DNA of 64,000 nt from Microcystis panniformis FACHB-1757 (GTDB taxonomy: Bacteria > Cyanobacteriota > Cyanobacteriia > Cyanobacteriales > Microcystaceae): NCBI RefSeq assembly GCF_001264245.1, contig NZ_CP011339.1, forward strand, positions 2,294,001 to 2,358,000, given 5' to 3'. A program made the position numbers and the translations under genes. The notes beneath the pieces are model-generated. The model was not told the origin of the DNA. It worked only from the letters and a program-made list of their open reading frames with translations, and ran no database searches. This document shows positions 53,303-62,176 of the stretch, piece by piece (position 1 is the first letter of the stretch; every line of letters begins with the position of its first letter).

Positions 53303-54511
53303 ATGATTGTCTTAGAAATGAAAGCCGTGGTCAAACCAAGTCAGTGTTCTGCCATTGATGAAGCTATTCGTACAGTACAATTCATCAGAAACAAAGCATT
53401 AAGGCTTTGGATGGATGCCAAGAGAGAAGACAAAATCGATAAATATTCTCTCAATAAATATTGTGCAGTTCTCGCCAAACAGTTCAAGTTTGTCGATACT
53501 CTAAATTCTACTGCTAGACAAGCATCGGCCGAACGGGCTTGGTCAGCTATTGCCCGTTTCTATGACAATTGTAAGAAAAAAATAAAAGGTAAAAAAGGCT
53601 ATCCCAAGTTTCAGAAAAATAATCGTTCTGTGGAATATAAAAACTGTGGGTGGAAACTATCAGAGGATAGAAAGAAAATAACTTTCACAGATAAGAAAAA
53701 CATTGGGACGGTTAAACTAAAAGGAACTAGAGACCTAAACTTTTATCCTATAGACCAAATTAAACGAGTTAGAATTGTTAAACGAGCGGATGGTTATTAT
53801 GTCCAATTCTGTCTTAGCGTTGATATTCGGGAATATGCTAAACCCCTAGAACCAACAAAAAGATGTGTGGGATTGGATGTAGGTTTAAAAGTTTTCTAGG
53901 CTAATAGTGATGGGGAAACAGTAGAAATACCGCAATACTATCGCCAAGCAGAAAAAAGATTAAACCGACTGAATCGGAAGAAATCTAAAAAGTTTAGAAA
54001 AGGTCAACCCCAATCAAACAACTACCAAAAAGCTAGAAAGAGATATGCTAGAAAGCATTTAAGAGTAAGTAGGCAACGTAAAGGCTTTGTCGAAAAAGAG
54101 GCATTGCGCGTCATTAAATCTAACGATTTTATCGCTCAGGTCAACTTAAATATTCAAGGCATGGTAAAAAACTCTAGACTAGCTAAATCTATTAATGATG
54201 TGGCTTGGTCCACTTTTCGGCAATGGTTAGAATATTTTGGTTTTAAATATGGTAAGGCTACGGTAGCAGTACCACCCCATAACACGAGTCAAAATTGCTC
54301 TAATTGTGGTCAAAAAGTCCCTAAATCTCTATCTACAAGAACCCATATTTGTCCCCATTGTGGCTATGTAGAAGATAGAGATATTAACGCCGCTATCAAC
54401 ATTCTCAAAAAGGGACTAAGTACCGTGGGACACACGGAAACTAATACGCTTGGGGAGAGATTCCCTCTGGTTTGGTTGGATACGTCCTGCCAGATTAAGG
54501 AAACTCAGTGA
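53303..54511 (+). pseudogene. tnpB: TnpB RNA-guided nuclease with one nonsense codon
   Basis: 402 codons. N-terminus IVLEMKAVVKPSQCSAIDEA, RuvC-I in RCVGLDVGLKVF, then TAG at 53897-53899 where the relative at 14272 has TAC (Tyr). The same frame continues ANSDGETVEIPQYYRQAEKR to the zinc finger CSNCGQKVPKS...CPHCGYVEDRDINAAINIL with the last RuvC Asp. One C-to-G change would restore it. The 3' end plus downstream hairpin is where the omega RNA of TnpB is normally made. Confidence 0.9.
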
Positions 54512-54545
54512 ACCAAGAATCCCTCGCTTAAGCGCGATGGGAGTG
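54400..54545 (+). ncRNA. Possible omega (right-end) RNA of the TnpB element
   Basis: Inferred from family knowledge: TnpB omega RNAs overlap the 3' end of tnpB and run to the right end of the element. A hairpin CCCTCGCTTAAGCGCGATGGG lies at 54520-54541. No direct sequence proof of transcription. Confidence 0.4.
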
Positions 54546-54755
54546 TCAACCCCCTCCGACAATAGTAACAATTTCTAATTTATCCCCCTCCTTGATTTCC
54601 GTGTTTTCCCAATACTGACGATGGAGGATTTCCCCGTTATATTCCACCGCAACTAACCGAGGATTCATGCCCAAATTTTCTAACATTTGCCCTAGTTTAG
54701 TTGCGGGTAAACAGGTTTGAGTTTTGCCGTTAATTTGCAAGGTTATTTCTGACAT
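54546..54755 (-). CDS. thiS: Sulfur carrier protein ThiS
   Basis: Taken from ATG 54755 (MSEITLQINGKTQTCLPATK), 69 residues, ending VTIVGGG with the C-terminal Gly-Gly needed for thiocarboxylation. The upstream six residues in frame derive from the leader. Supplies sulfur for the thiazole of thiamin. Its stop abuts the TnpB element and its upstream region is a heptamer array separating it from thiE. Confidence 0.88.
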   Translation of the reverse strand: MSEITLQINGKTQTCLPATKLGQMLENLGMNPRLVAVEYNGEILHRQYWENTEIKEGDKLEIVTIVGGG

Positions 54756-54786
54756 GGATTTGGATAGGAACAAATGAATTAATCGG

Positions 54787-54922
<136 letters not shown>

Positions 54923-54934
54923 TTTTTTCTCCTC

Positions 54935-55165
54935 ACACCCTACACCCCACACCCCACACCCTACACCCCACACCCTACACCCCACACCCTACACCCTACA
55001 CCCTACACCCTACACCCCACACCCTACACCCCACACCCCACACCCTACACCCTACACCCCACACCCTACACCCTACACCCTACACCCCACACCCCACACC
55101 CCACACCCTACACCCCACACCCCACACCCCACACCCTACACCCCACACCCCACACCCCACACCCT
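54935..55165. repeat. ACACCCT/ACACCCC heptamer array (about 33 copies)
   Basis: Tandem CACCCTACACCCCACACC with two alternating 7-bp units. It reaches to within the last codons of thiE. Shorter arrays of the same unit are at 19265-19315, 23497-23530 and 59762-59790. Confidence 0.95.
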
Positions 55166-56180
55166 ACTTTAATTGGTTTAATAATTGTTGTGTCACCACA
55201 TCGGGATGCTGCGCTTCCATGATGGCCCGGACTACAGCTACCTGTTGCGCTCCTGCCTCTAAAACCTCTTTAATGTTACTACTATCAATACCACCGATCG
55301 CAAACCAGGGTAAAGGGCAATTTTCCCGCGCATAACGGACATATTCCAATCCTGCCGGGGTTTTTCCTGCTTTGGTGGGGGTGGCATAAACCGGCCCGAC
55401 TCCCACATAATCGGCCTTTTCTTGGATTGCTTTGGCCATCTCTTGGGGATTAGTGGTGGACCGGCCGATAATTGCCGTTGGGCCGAGAAATTGCCGCGCT
55501 AGGGAAATCGGTACATCCTGTTGACCGAGATGAACACCATCGGCATGAATGGCCTGAGCAATATCGACGCGATCGTTCATAATAAATAAAGCATCGTAAT
55601 GGTGGCATAACTCACACAGTTTAGCGGCTTCTTCTAAACGAATGGTATCAGCGGCGGTTTTATGGCGGTACTGCACCAATTTTAACCCCCCTTTTAGGGC
55701 TAATTCGACGATTTCTAGCAGATTTTCGGCAGGAGAAGTGACTAGATAGAGGGGAGATGCTTGCAGTTTTTCCAGAGGTGGCGAGATTAATAGTTTACTC
55801 TCTAGCTGATAAACCCGATAGCGCAGCTGTTTACAGGCTATCCCTAGCTCCAGATCATAGAGTTTACCGTATTCTTCTAAAACCCTAAAAGCCTCCTGTA
55901 CGCGAGCGAGATTGGCCTGCAGCAGTCCCTCGACAGTCTCCCGGATTTCTTCCCTGGGATGGCTTAAATCCCTGCCGATATCGCCGGCCGTGTCCCGATG
56001 TCGTTTAAGATCGATCGAGTGCCAACTAGCTAATTGATGGCGCATTTCTTTACATTCTTGGGCTAAATCGGGATTATCTAAGCCAAAACGACACCATTCT
56101 TCGATAATTCGCAGTCCTTCTCTGGCGCGGTCAAGGTTAGCATCGAGAATCCGTTTAATCGCCGTGGTTTCTAGTTTCAT
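55164..56180 (-). CDS. thiE: Thiamine-phosphate synthase (with cyanobacterial N-terminal domain)
   Basis: 338 residues. Residues 1-135 are a helical N-terminal domain typical of cyanobacterial ThiE (RILDANLDRAREGLRIIEEW). The rest is the TIM-barrel ThiE: SPLYLVTSP, LKLVQYRHK, FIMNDRVDIAQAIHADGVHL, GQQDVP, IIGRSTTNPQ, VGVGPVYATPTKAGK and WFAIGGI. Joins HMP-PP and thiazole phosphate. Probably transcribed into thiS, but separated from it by about 400 bases of repeats. Confidence 0.95.
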   Translation of the reverse strand: MKLETTAIKRILDANLDRAREGLRIIEEWCRFGLDNPDLAQECKEMRHQLASWHSIDLKRHRDTAGDIGRDLSHPREEIRETVEGLLQANLARVQEAFRVLEEYGKLYDLELGIACKQLRYRVYQLESKLLISPPLEKLQASPLYLVTSPAENLLEIVELALKGGLKLVQYRHKTAADTIRLEEAAKLCELCHHYDALFIMNDRVDIAQAIHADGVHLGQQDVPISLARQFLGPTAIIGRSTTNPQEMAKAIQEKADYVGVGPVYATPTKAGKTPAGLEYVRYARENCPLPWFAIGGIDSSNIKEVLEAGAQQVAVVRAIMEAQHPDVVTQQLLNQLK

Positions 56181-56261
56181 TTGCCGTCAATGTGGATGTC
56201 AATATAGCCGTCAGCCAATTTGATCCCCCTCAATCCAGCTTGGAAAAGGGAACTTTCCTGG

Positions 56262-56350
56262 TTTTCCCCCCTTTTTTAAGGGGGGCAAGGGGTAGGGTTG
56301 ATTCATGAATCAACCCTACCTTGAATCAACCCTAGGGCAAGGGGGGATCA
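56262..56350. repeat. Nested repeat: G-rich hairpin split by a palindrome
   Basis: CCCCCCTTTTTTAAGGGGGG type repeat split by TAGGGTTGATTCATGAATCA... with GGCAAGGGG on both sides (9-bp target-like duplication). The same palindrome occurs near 38964. Confidence 0.7.
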
Positions 56351-56462
56351 AATTCTCTTTATCATCTCAAATATTACTATTCTTGGCCCTGGTTCGGGGA
56401 ACAGTAGAGGCGGCATCAGACAGCCAACAAAGAGGGATAAGAAACCCAGGCCAAGGATAATT

Positions 56463-57074
56463 TTAAGCCACACGGACATCCTTAAACGCCCCTAGGTATT
56501 CTAGTAATTGCTGATGAGCCGGGTTATGTAGTGGGTAGAGATGATCGTAACAGATGGTGATGAGGGCTTGCAGATCGTCCACTAAATCCTCAGCTGCAAT
56601 GGATTCCTGGGGTTGATTGAGGATAATGACTTGGATTTTGAAGAGACGGCACAAACCCAAAATAAAATCATGACAAAAGAGACTAATAGTTTCCGCATGG
56701 GTTAAAACTAGACATTTCACCTCACCCTGACAAATCATCTTCACTAGACGCATAAAATTAGGGTGATTGTGGCTGACTCCGTCGCCGATATCGGTGAGAA
56801 TTTCAAAGGGTTGACCCTGCTGATGGCAAAAGTCTTCTAACGCTTTTATCTGGGTGTCTAATTGGGGTTTTTGTTCAGGTCGATTAACACGAGCATAGCC
56901 AATAATCAATGGGGTTGCTTGACCAGATTGTAAGAGATCTTCCGGTCGAAATCGGCGATGACCGCCGCGGGTACGAATTGAGACAATTTTACCCTGTTGT
57001 TCCCAGCGCCGGAGGGTTTTAATGCTAACTCCGAGTAAATCGGAAGCTTCTCGAATAGTGATGAGAGTATTCAT
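56463..57074 (-). CDS. IS607-like MerR-HTH/resolvase protein, catalytic serine missing
   Basis: 203 residues, the usual size of IS607 TnpA. N-terminal MerR/excisionase HTH: REASDLLGVSIKTLRRWEQQ and TRGGHRRFRPEDL. Then a resolvase-like domain PLIIGYARVNRPEQKPQLDT. In active serine recombinases this reads YARVS with the nucleophile Ser; here it is Asn. The usual catalytic THKDRLARFGF stretch is THAETISLFCHDF. So it probably cannot recombine DNA and may be a domesticated DNA-binding regulator (inference). No TnpB accompanies it. Intact frame from ATG 57074. Confidence 0.8.
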   Translation of the reverse strand: MNTLITIREASDLLGVSIKTLRRWEQQGKIVSIRTRGGHRRFRPEDLLQSGQATPLIIGYARVNRPEQKPQLDTQIKALEDFCHQQGQPFEILTDIGDGVSHNHPNFMRLVKMICQGEVKCLVLTHAETISLFCHDFILGLCRLFKIQVIILNQPQESIAAEDLVDDLQALITICYDHLYPLHNPAHQQLLEYLGAFKDVRVA

Positions 57075-57097
57075 AGTATATAAGCTGTTAAGTATTT

Positions 57098-57205
57098 AAA
57101 TTGCTTGTTGAGATGAGGAAAGAGGCACTCATGCAAGAGGCAACAGTAAAGGGATTGGGTTAGATTCGGCTAATCTAAGAATAAGGTGTTTAAATGCGTC
57201 TTAAC
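57098..57205. repeat. Dispersed ~95-bp repeat, copy 3 of 3
   Basis: GCTTGTTGAGATGAGGAAAG, with a short insert (CACTCATGCAAGAGG), then GGCAACAGTAAAGGGATTGG ... AAATGCGTCTTAAC. Lies just upstream of the recombinase-like gene. Confidence 0.75.
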
Positions 57206-58105
57206 TTAACCCGGTTTTAATTAAAGAAATTTCTCGAGAGAGAATCGTCCAACTTTAGACAGTCAGTTGTCCACTTTTATACTGCCATTGCCCTACGCTG
57301 GTAACTATAGATGATTTAGGAAAATTAGTCATACCTCTTTAGATAGAGATATTCAACGGGATTTTTGGTCTTTCTAAAACCTGAGTTTGTCCGGGGGTCG
57401 CAGGGGTGACATTTTTGTAGGAGCAAAAGGAAGTTACCGTAGGGATGAATTGCCTTCCCCCCGTTTTCCCCGTTAGGGAGTTGATTGCCATCGAACTCCA
57501 GTTTTGACTGTCAAAACTGTTAAGTTTTATACATTGTACCTCTCTTGATTAAGTTTTGTAAAGACTGGAGAGATTTTTTTTAAGTAGAGCCTGTTTATTT
57601 GTCCAACTTTCACCAAAAAGCTTGGGTATATTTGTCAACTTTTGGGTAGTTATGTTCGGGGAAAACTGCTATAAATTTGACAAAAATATATAAATATTGC
57701 CGAAAAAAAGTTTTCTAAAACACAGGGTAAGCGAAGCGCATCTTAACAATCGTTAACAAAATGAACTTGATTTATGTGAGTTGCTTACCCAGAGGGTGAT
57801 TCAGGAATATTTGAGGAGAATTTGCCATCTCAATTGTTAAGCAAAAATCGACCAAATGTTAAGAATTCCTAACTGTTTTGATTGACTGGTATCACTTGAA
57901 ATGCCCACACAGCAAGCGGATGACCAAATTGGTCAATAGTCAATAGCGTTTGAGATGCGCTCACCCTATTCTAAAACACCTGTTTTTTTTGAAAAGTTTC
58001 GCTATAATTATGTCAGGTCACACAAAAAGTTATCAGCGAGCTTAACGCTTGCTTAACTTCTTTTGATGGCTATAGTACACACAATTAACGCTGGATAATT
58101 CAGTT
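57206..58105 (+). promoter_or_regulatory. Long leader/promoter region of the first PEP-CTERM gene
   Basis: 900 bases without a gene. Contains TAAAACACCTGTTTTTTTTG at 57971-57990, closely matched upstream of the second PEP-CTERM gene (59900-59919, CCTAAAACACCTGGTTTTTT), and a good -10 box TATAAT at 58003. It also has inverted GGGTAAGC (57726) / GCTTACCC (57782). Confidence 0.5.
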
Positions 58106-58756
58106 ATGATGACAACCAACAAATTAACCAAAACTTTTGCTTCTGGCTCCCTAGCCATCGGGGTTCTCGCTGGCGCAGTGCTTACCGCTACCAGTGCGAG
58201 TGCCGCCAGCATGGTGTTAACTTGGGGGGAATGGACGAGCGGAACTGCTCTTGAGGTCGGGGACAAAAAAGTTACGTTCACACAAGGCTCGATAACTGGC
58301 GGTTTTGTGGCTGAGGCGGTGGATAAAGTTGCGCTGACCGAGATGGGTGATCATTATTATTTCCGATACGATGCTATGGACGGTCTCGCTGATACCAATA
58401 TGAGTTCCGGGTCTTTCACATATACAATCGGGGTCACTGACCCCAACAAGTCTATTGTCGGGGTTGACCTGGATTCAGACGTATCATCCAACTACGGGAC
58501 TGTAACCGAGACATTTGCTGAGACACCTGAGACCTTAGTTTCAGTTGACGGCTCAGCGGTCCCTCCTAGCGGTTTCATCCCTATCGCCCCCAAGAAACTG
58601 TTGACCGTCACAAATACCCTAGCTGCTAATCCCAATGAAGGTCTATTCAGCTTCCAAAATTCTTTCCGTCAATCCGTTCCCGAACCGGGTACTATCCTCG
58701 GACTTTTGGCAGTGGGTGGTTTAGGATTGGTTTCCCGCTTTAAGAAACAAAAATAA
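58106..58756 (+). CDS. PEP-CTERM-sorted exported protein, paralog 1
   Basis: 216 residues. Signal peptide MMTTNKLTKTFASGSLAIGV to about residue 34 (ATSASA). The mature part is beta-rich and low in Cys (LTWGEWTSGTALEVGDKKVT; SGSFTYTIGVTDPNKSIVGV). C-terminus VPEPGTILGLLAVGGLGLVS then RFKKQK is a PEP-CTERM sorting tail handled by exosortase. Two ATGs (58106, 58109) are possible. Function unknown; likely cell surface or extracellular matrix. A tandem paralog lies 1.4 kb downstream. Confidence 0.88.
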   Translation: MMTTNKLTKTFASGSLAIGVLAGAVLTATSASAASMVLTWGEWTSGTALEVGDKKVTFTQGSITGGFVAEAVDKVALTEMGDHYYFRYDAMDGLADTNMSSGSFTYTIGVTDPNKSIVGVDLDSDVSSNYGTVTETFAETPETLVSVDGSAVPPSGFIPIAPKKLLTVTNTLAANPNEGLFSFQNSFRQSVPEPGTILGLLAVGGLGLVSRFKKQK

Positions 58757-58900
58757 CAGTTACCAATGTCTCGTACACATTGATAACTGTGACGTTGAAC
58801 AAGAATAGCTAAAGGTTAGATGCCCTATGGGGATTTCTAGCTTTTAGCTTTTTCTTTAAGCGTTGATTCTAACACAGCCCGGCACATAATTTTTGTTTTT
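58757..58900 (+). terminator. 3' hairpins after PEP-CTERM paralog 1
   Basis: CAGTTACCAATGT...ACATTGATAACTG, then AGCTAAAGGTTAGA...TCTAGCTTTTAGCT followed by TTTTTCTTT. The same two hairpins follow paralog 2 at 60781-60900. Confidence 0.8.
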
Positions 58901-58917
58901 AATCAACGGGTCGTTTG

Positions 58918-59010
58918 ATCCCCCCTGTCCCCCTTGATAAGGGTGGTGCCGATAGGCGGGTGGCTCCCCCCTAAATCCCCCTTTTCAAGGGGGACTTGAA
59001 TCGTTCTGAA
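58918..59010. repeat. C/G-rich dispersed repeat
   Basis: GATCCCCCCTGTCCCCCTTG ... GGCTCCCCCCTAAATCCCCC TTTTCAAGGGGGACTT. Typical intergenic hairpin repeat; no gene. Confidence 0.6.
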
Positions 59011-59015
59011 AAATT

Positions 59016-59202
59016 GGCTCTTCGGTTTGTCTTATGCAACATACAGGATTATAAGAGATGAAACCCTTATAGAGAGAGACATTGCTGAGATTTTTGTCAA
59101 TTGTTTTCGATCTAGAGCGAACTAATCAATTAAATCTCTTGCCAGATAAGGATTTAGTCGATTTATGACACCCTACCGAACCATACCAAGTAACGAAGAA
59201 CC
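59016..59202. mobile_element. MITE family 2, copy 2 (187 bp, inverted)
   Basis: GGCTCTTCGGTTTGTCTTAT ... ACCATACCAAGTAACGAAGA, the inverse of 29283-29468. Target duplication is not clear. Confidence 0.82.
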
Positions 59203-59268
59203 GTTTTTAATAACCAGATTTATAGCGGTTCTCACACCTGTGTGGCACAGTTAAACCTTTGCTAATTA

Positions 59269-59480
59269 GGGTTTGCGGCAAAAAGTACGGGCGAAGCATT
59301 CGGATAGAAAATCTCCGGTTTCACCGATAGGTTATGCCCAAATGCTTCGCCCCTACAGGACGCGGGCCGATGAAAACGCAAGGTTTTGAACGACGATTCT
59401 CTCAAAATCTTGCACCTGTTTCGCAAGAAAAGCCACAAAACCCTTACCTTGCCTACATTTCACATTTATTCAGCAAGCCC
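59269..59480. mobile_element. MITE family D, subtype D3, copy 1
   Basis: GGGTTTGCGGCAAAAAGTAC ... ATTTATTCAGCAAGCCC, with the GGGCGAAGCATTCGG/ AATGCTTCGCCC module inside. Closest copy at 61884-62096. Confidence 0.8.
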
Positions 59481-59486
59481 TACTTA

Positions 59487-59606
59487 AGTGGGTGGGTGGA
59501 ATTAAATATAAGATGAACGTAGGTTGGGTTGAAGCATGAAACCCAACGCCCGATTATGTTACGCTACCGCTAACCCATCCTACAAATAATTGTGCCTCCC
59601 TACTTA
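59487..59606. repeat. Repeat B2, intact copy
   Basis: AAGTGGGTGGGTGGAATTAA, GAACGTAGGTTGGGTTGAAG, ACGCTACCGCTAACCCATCC, ending TGCCTCCCTACTTA. Other copies: 34720-34843, 38858-38945 (inverted), 43384-44905 (interrupted), 61766-61882. Confidence 0.8.
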
Positions 59607-59820
59607 GGGCTTGCTGAATAAATCTAAAAACCTTGTTGGATAAGGGTTTTAGACTTTTTTCCCCGCAAAAAGTGCTGACCATTGGAGGGATCGGGGGTAA
59701 AATTCAGGTACTTTTTCCCTGAAAATTAGGTAACTGACTACCTCAAAACCGGTAAAACCCTACACCCCACACCCCACACCCCACACCCTGCCCCCACCAA
59801 CAAACTTTTTCAGCAGACCC
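59607..59820. mobile_element. MITE family D, subtype D2, copy 2
   Basis: GGGCTTGCTGAATAAATCTA ... CAAACTTTTTCAGCAGACCC, flanked by TACTTA at 59601-59606 and 59821-59826. Inverted relative to 23465-23675. Confidence 0.82.
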
Positions 59821-60129
59821 TACTTAACCCCGTCCATTGCCTTGCACAAACTGAAGAACCTAAATGTTAAGTTTTATTACAGAATGCCAGATTTTTCCTA
59901 AAACACCTGGTTTTTTTTGGAGGTTCCGTTGTACCTAGATCAAGTTAAGAAAAGTTATATAGCAGTTTTCCCAGAAGTGATACCCGATTGAGACGCTGAA
60001 AAGCCTATCTATAAGGAGACCTACTGGACATTATTGCACTAAAAACCGCTATATCGAGAAAACTTAACGTTTTTAGAACTTTTCTTGACTTTGATTTTAT
60101 CCAACAGTGTAAAGCTGGAGAATTCAGTT

Positions 60130-60783
60130 ATGATGACAACCAACAAATTAACCAAAACCTTTGCTTCCGGCTCTCTAGCCATCGGGGTTCTCGCCGGCTC
60201 GGTGTTTGCCGCTACCAGTGCGAGTGCCGCGACCTTAACTTGGACGGAATGGACGAGCGGAAATGCTCTTGTTCAGGGGGACAAAAAAATTACGTACGTA
60301 TCGGGTGACATTGGGGCCGAGGGTGTGGATAACGTTTATCTGACCCAGGTTGGTACTGACTATTATTTCGCATACGATGCTATGGCAGGTCTCGTTGCGA
60401 CTAATAGCAATTCCGGGTCTTTCACATATACAATCGAGGTCATTAACTCCGGCAATCTCATTGTCGGGGTTGACCTAGATTCAACCATATCATCCGGTTC
60501 CAACTACGGGAATGTAACCGAGACATTTGCTGAGATACCTGGGCTCTCCTTAGTTTCAGTTAACGGCTCACAGGACCCCGTTGTCGGTTTCACTCCTATC
60601 ACCCCCAAGGCACTGTTGACCGTCACAAATACCCTAAATCCTAATGCTGGCCAAGGTCTATTCAGTTTACAAAATTCTTTCCACCAAATGGCGCCCACTC
60701 CCGTCCCCGAACCGGGTACTATCCTCGGACTTCTGGCAGTGGGTGGTTTAGGATTGGTTTCCCGCTTCAATAAGCAAAAATAA
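60130..60783 (+). CDS. PEP-CTERM-sorted exported protein, paralog 2
   Basis: 217 residues from ATG 60130 (the frame extends to 60085, but similarity to paralog 1 begins at MMTTNKLTKTFASGSLAIGV). Same signal peptide, same beta-rich body with several substitutions and small indels (LTWTEWTSGNALVQGDKKIT; SGSFTYTIEVINSGNLIVGV) and same tail PVPEPGTILGLLAVGGLGLV. A recent tandem duplicate, including leader motif and 3' hairpins; the body has diverged more than the ends. Confidence 0.88.
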   Translation: MMTTNKLTKTFASGSLAIGVLAGSVFAATSASAATLTWTEWTSGNALVQGDKKITYVSGDIGAEGVDNVYLTQVGTDYYFAYDAMAGLVATNSNSGSFTYTIEVINSGNLIVGVDLDSTISSGSNYGNVTETFAEIPGLSLVSVNGSQDPVVGFTPITPKALLTVTNTLNPNAGQGLFSLQNSFHQMAPTPVPEPGTILGLLAVGGLGLVSRFNKQK

Positions 60784-60900
60784 CAGTTACCAATGTGTGC
60801 AAGACATTGATAACTGTGAGGTCGAAACAGCTAAAGGTTAGATACCCTATAGGGATTTCTAGCTTTTAGCTTTTTCTTAGGTGTTGATTCTAACACAGCT
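60784..60900 (+). terminator. 3' hairpins after PEP-CTERM paralog 2
   Basis: CAGTTACCAATGTGTGCAAG / ACATTGATAACTG and AGCTAAAGGTTAGA / TCTAGCTTTTAGCT followed by TTTTTCTT, as after paralog 1. From 60900 to about 61028 there is a degenerate family D element (CTTTTTGCCGCAAACCC at its end). Confidence 0.78.
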
Positions 60901-61083
60901 TTGGGGTTTTGGGGTGATCAGGGGGAAAATTCAGGGACTTTTTCCCTGAAAATAGGTAAAACCCTACACCCCGAACCGCCGAACGGCCGAAGCCTGCCCC
61001 CACGAAAAACTTTTTGCCGCAAACCCTATATAATTAAGCTTTGGGTAATTTGTCCCACCATATTTCTTGACCGCGAAAAACTG

Positions 61084-61719
61084 ATGTCTTCTTTGCTCTC
61101 TGCTATTCCCCTCGACGCAATCGCTTATAATCCCCAGGGTTTAGTACCGGCGATCGCTCAAGACTATCTTGATGCTACAGTGTTAATGATGGCCTGGATG
61201 AATCGGGAATCTCTCGAAAAAACCCTCACCACTGGGGAAGCATGGTATTGGAGTCGTTCTCGTCAAGAATTATGGCACAAGGGCGCTACTTCTGGCCATA
61301 TCCAAAAGGTGCGTCAAATTCGCTACGATTGCGATAGTGATGCTATCTTACTGACTATTGAGCAAATCGGTGATATCGCCTGTCATACCGGCGAAAGAAG
61401 CTGTTTTCACCAAGTAAATTGGCAAAAATCACCGCCAGCGGCCGACACCCTCTCGGAATTGTTTAAGGTAATTTGCGATCGCAGAGACGAGCCTCATCCG
61501 GAATCCTACACCTGTAAACTTTTGGCCGGGGGAGATAACAAAATTCTCAAGAAAATCGGCGAAGAATCGGCAGAAGTGGTCATGGCCTGCAAAGATAATG
61601 ATGGCGATGCTATTGCTGCAGAAGTGGCCGATCTTTTTTATCATACCCTCGTCGCTCTCGCCTATCATCAAGTCCCCCTGCGAGATGTCTATAAAAAACT
61701 GCAAGACCGGCGCCGGTAA
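61084..61719 (+). CDS. hisIE: Bifunctional phosphoribosyl-AMP cyclohydrolase/PR-ATP pyrophosphatase
   Basis: Start chosen at ATG 61084 (MSSLLSAIPLDAIAYNPQGL), because the upstream frame (to 60901) is repeat-derived. 211 residues. HisI half: VLMMAWMNRESLEKTLTTGE, WYWSRSRQELWHKG, DCDSDAILL and ACHTGERSCF with the metal-binding residues. HisE half: KILKKIGEESAEVVMACKDN and EVADLFYHTLVAL. Catalyses steps 2 and 3 of histidine synthesis. Intact. Confidence 0.95.
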   Translation: MSSLLSAIPLDAIAYNPQGLVPAIAQDYLDATVLMMAWMNRESLEKTLTTGEAWYWSRSRQELWHKGATSGHIQKVRQIRYDCDSDAILLTIEQIGDIACHTGERSCFHQVNWQKSPPAADTLSELFKVICDRRDEPHPESYTCKLLAGGDNKILKKIGEESAEVVMACKDNDGDAIAAEVADLFYHTLVALAYHQVPLRDVYKKLQDRRR

Positions 61720-61765
61720 TCAGTTATCAGTTATCAGTTATCAGTTATCAGATTTGAGTTTTAAG

Positions 61766-62096
61766 TGGGTGGGTGGAATTAAATATAAGATGAACGTAGG
61801 TTGGGTTGAAGCATGAAACCCAACGCCCGATTATGTTACGCTACCGCTAACCCATCCTACAAATAATTGTGCCTCCCTACTTAGGGTTTGCTGAATAAGT
61901 ACGGGCGAAGCATTCGGATAGAAAATCTACGTTTTCACCGATAGGTTATTGCCCGAATGCTTCGCCCCTACAGGACGCGGGCCGATGAAGACGCAAGGTT
62001 TTGAACGACGATTCTCTCAAAATCTTGCACCTGTGGGAGCGAGAAAAGCCCCAAAACCCTTACTTTGCCTACATTTCAAATTTATTCAGCAAACCC
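61766..62096. repeat. B2 repeat followed by family D (D3) MITE
   Basis: B2 at 61766-61882 (AAGTGGGTGGGTGGAATTAA ... CCTCCCTACTTA), then D3 at 61884-62096 (GGGTTTGCTGAATAAGTACG ... TTATTCAGCAAACCC) with TACTTA on both sides (61878-61883, 62097-62102). The whole 457-base gap 61720-62176 is CAGTTATCAG repeats plus these two. Confidence 0.83.
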
Positions 62097-62176
62097 TACT
62101 TAAGTGTTAAGTTTCCGATTCCTGAATACCGTCTCCTGACTCCTGAATACTGTCTCCTGATTCCTACTTTATATTT

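Larger units (their letters stand above)
53108..54545 (+). mobile_element. IS200/IS605-type TnpB element (IS1341-like)
   Basis: Left end TGTCGGGGTGAAGACCCTCG with a hairpin GGTGAAGACC... and CTTAGCG; right end AATCCCTCGCTTAAGCGCGA near 54520. No TnpA. A deleted relative lies at 13998-14308. The right end abuts thiS. Confidence 0.82.
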
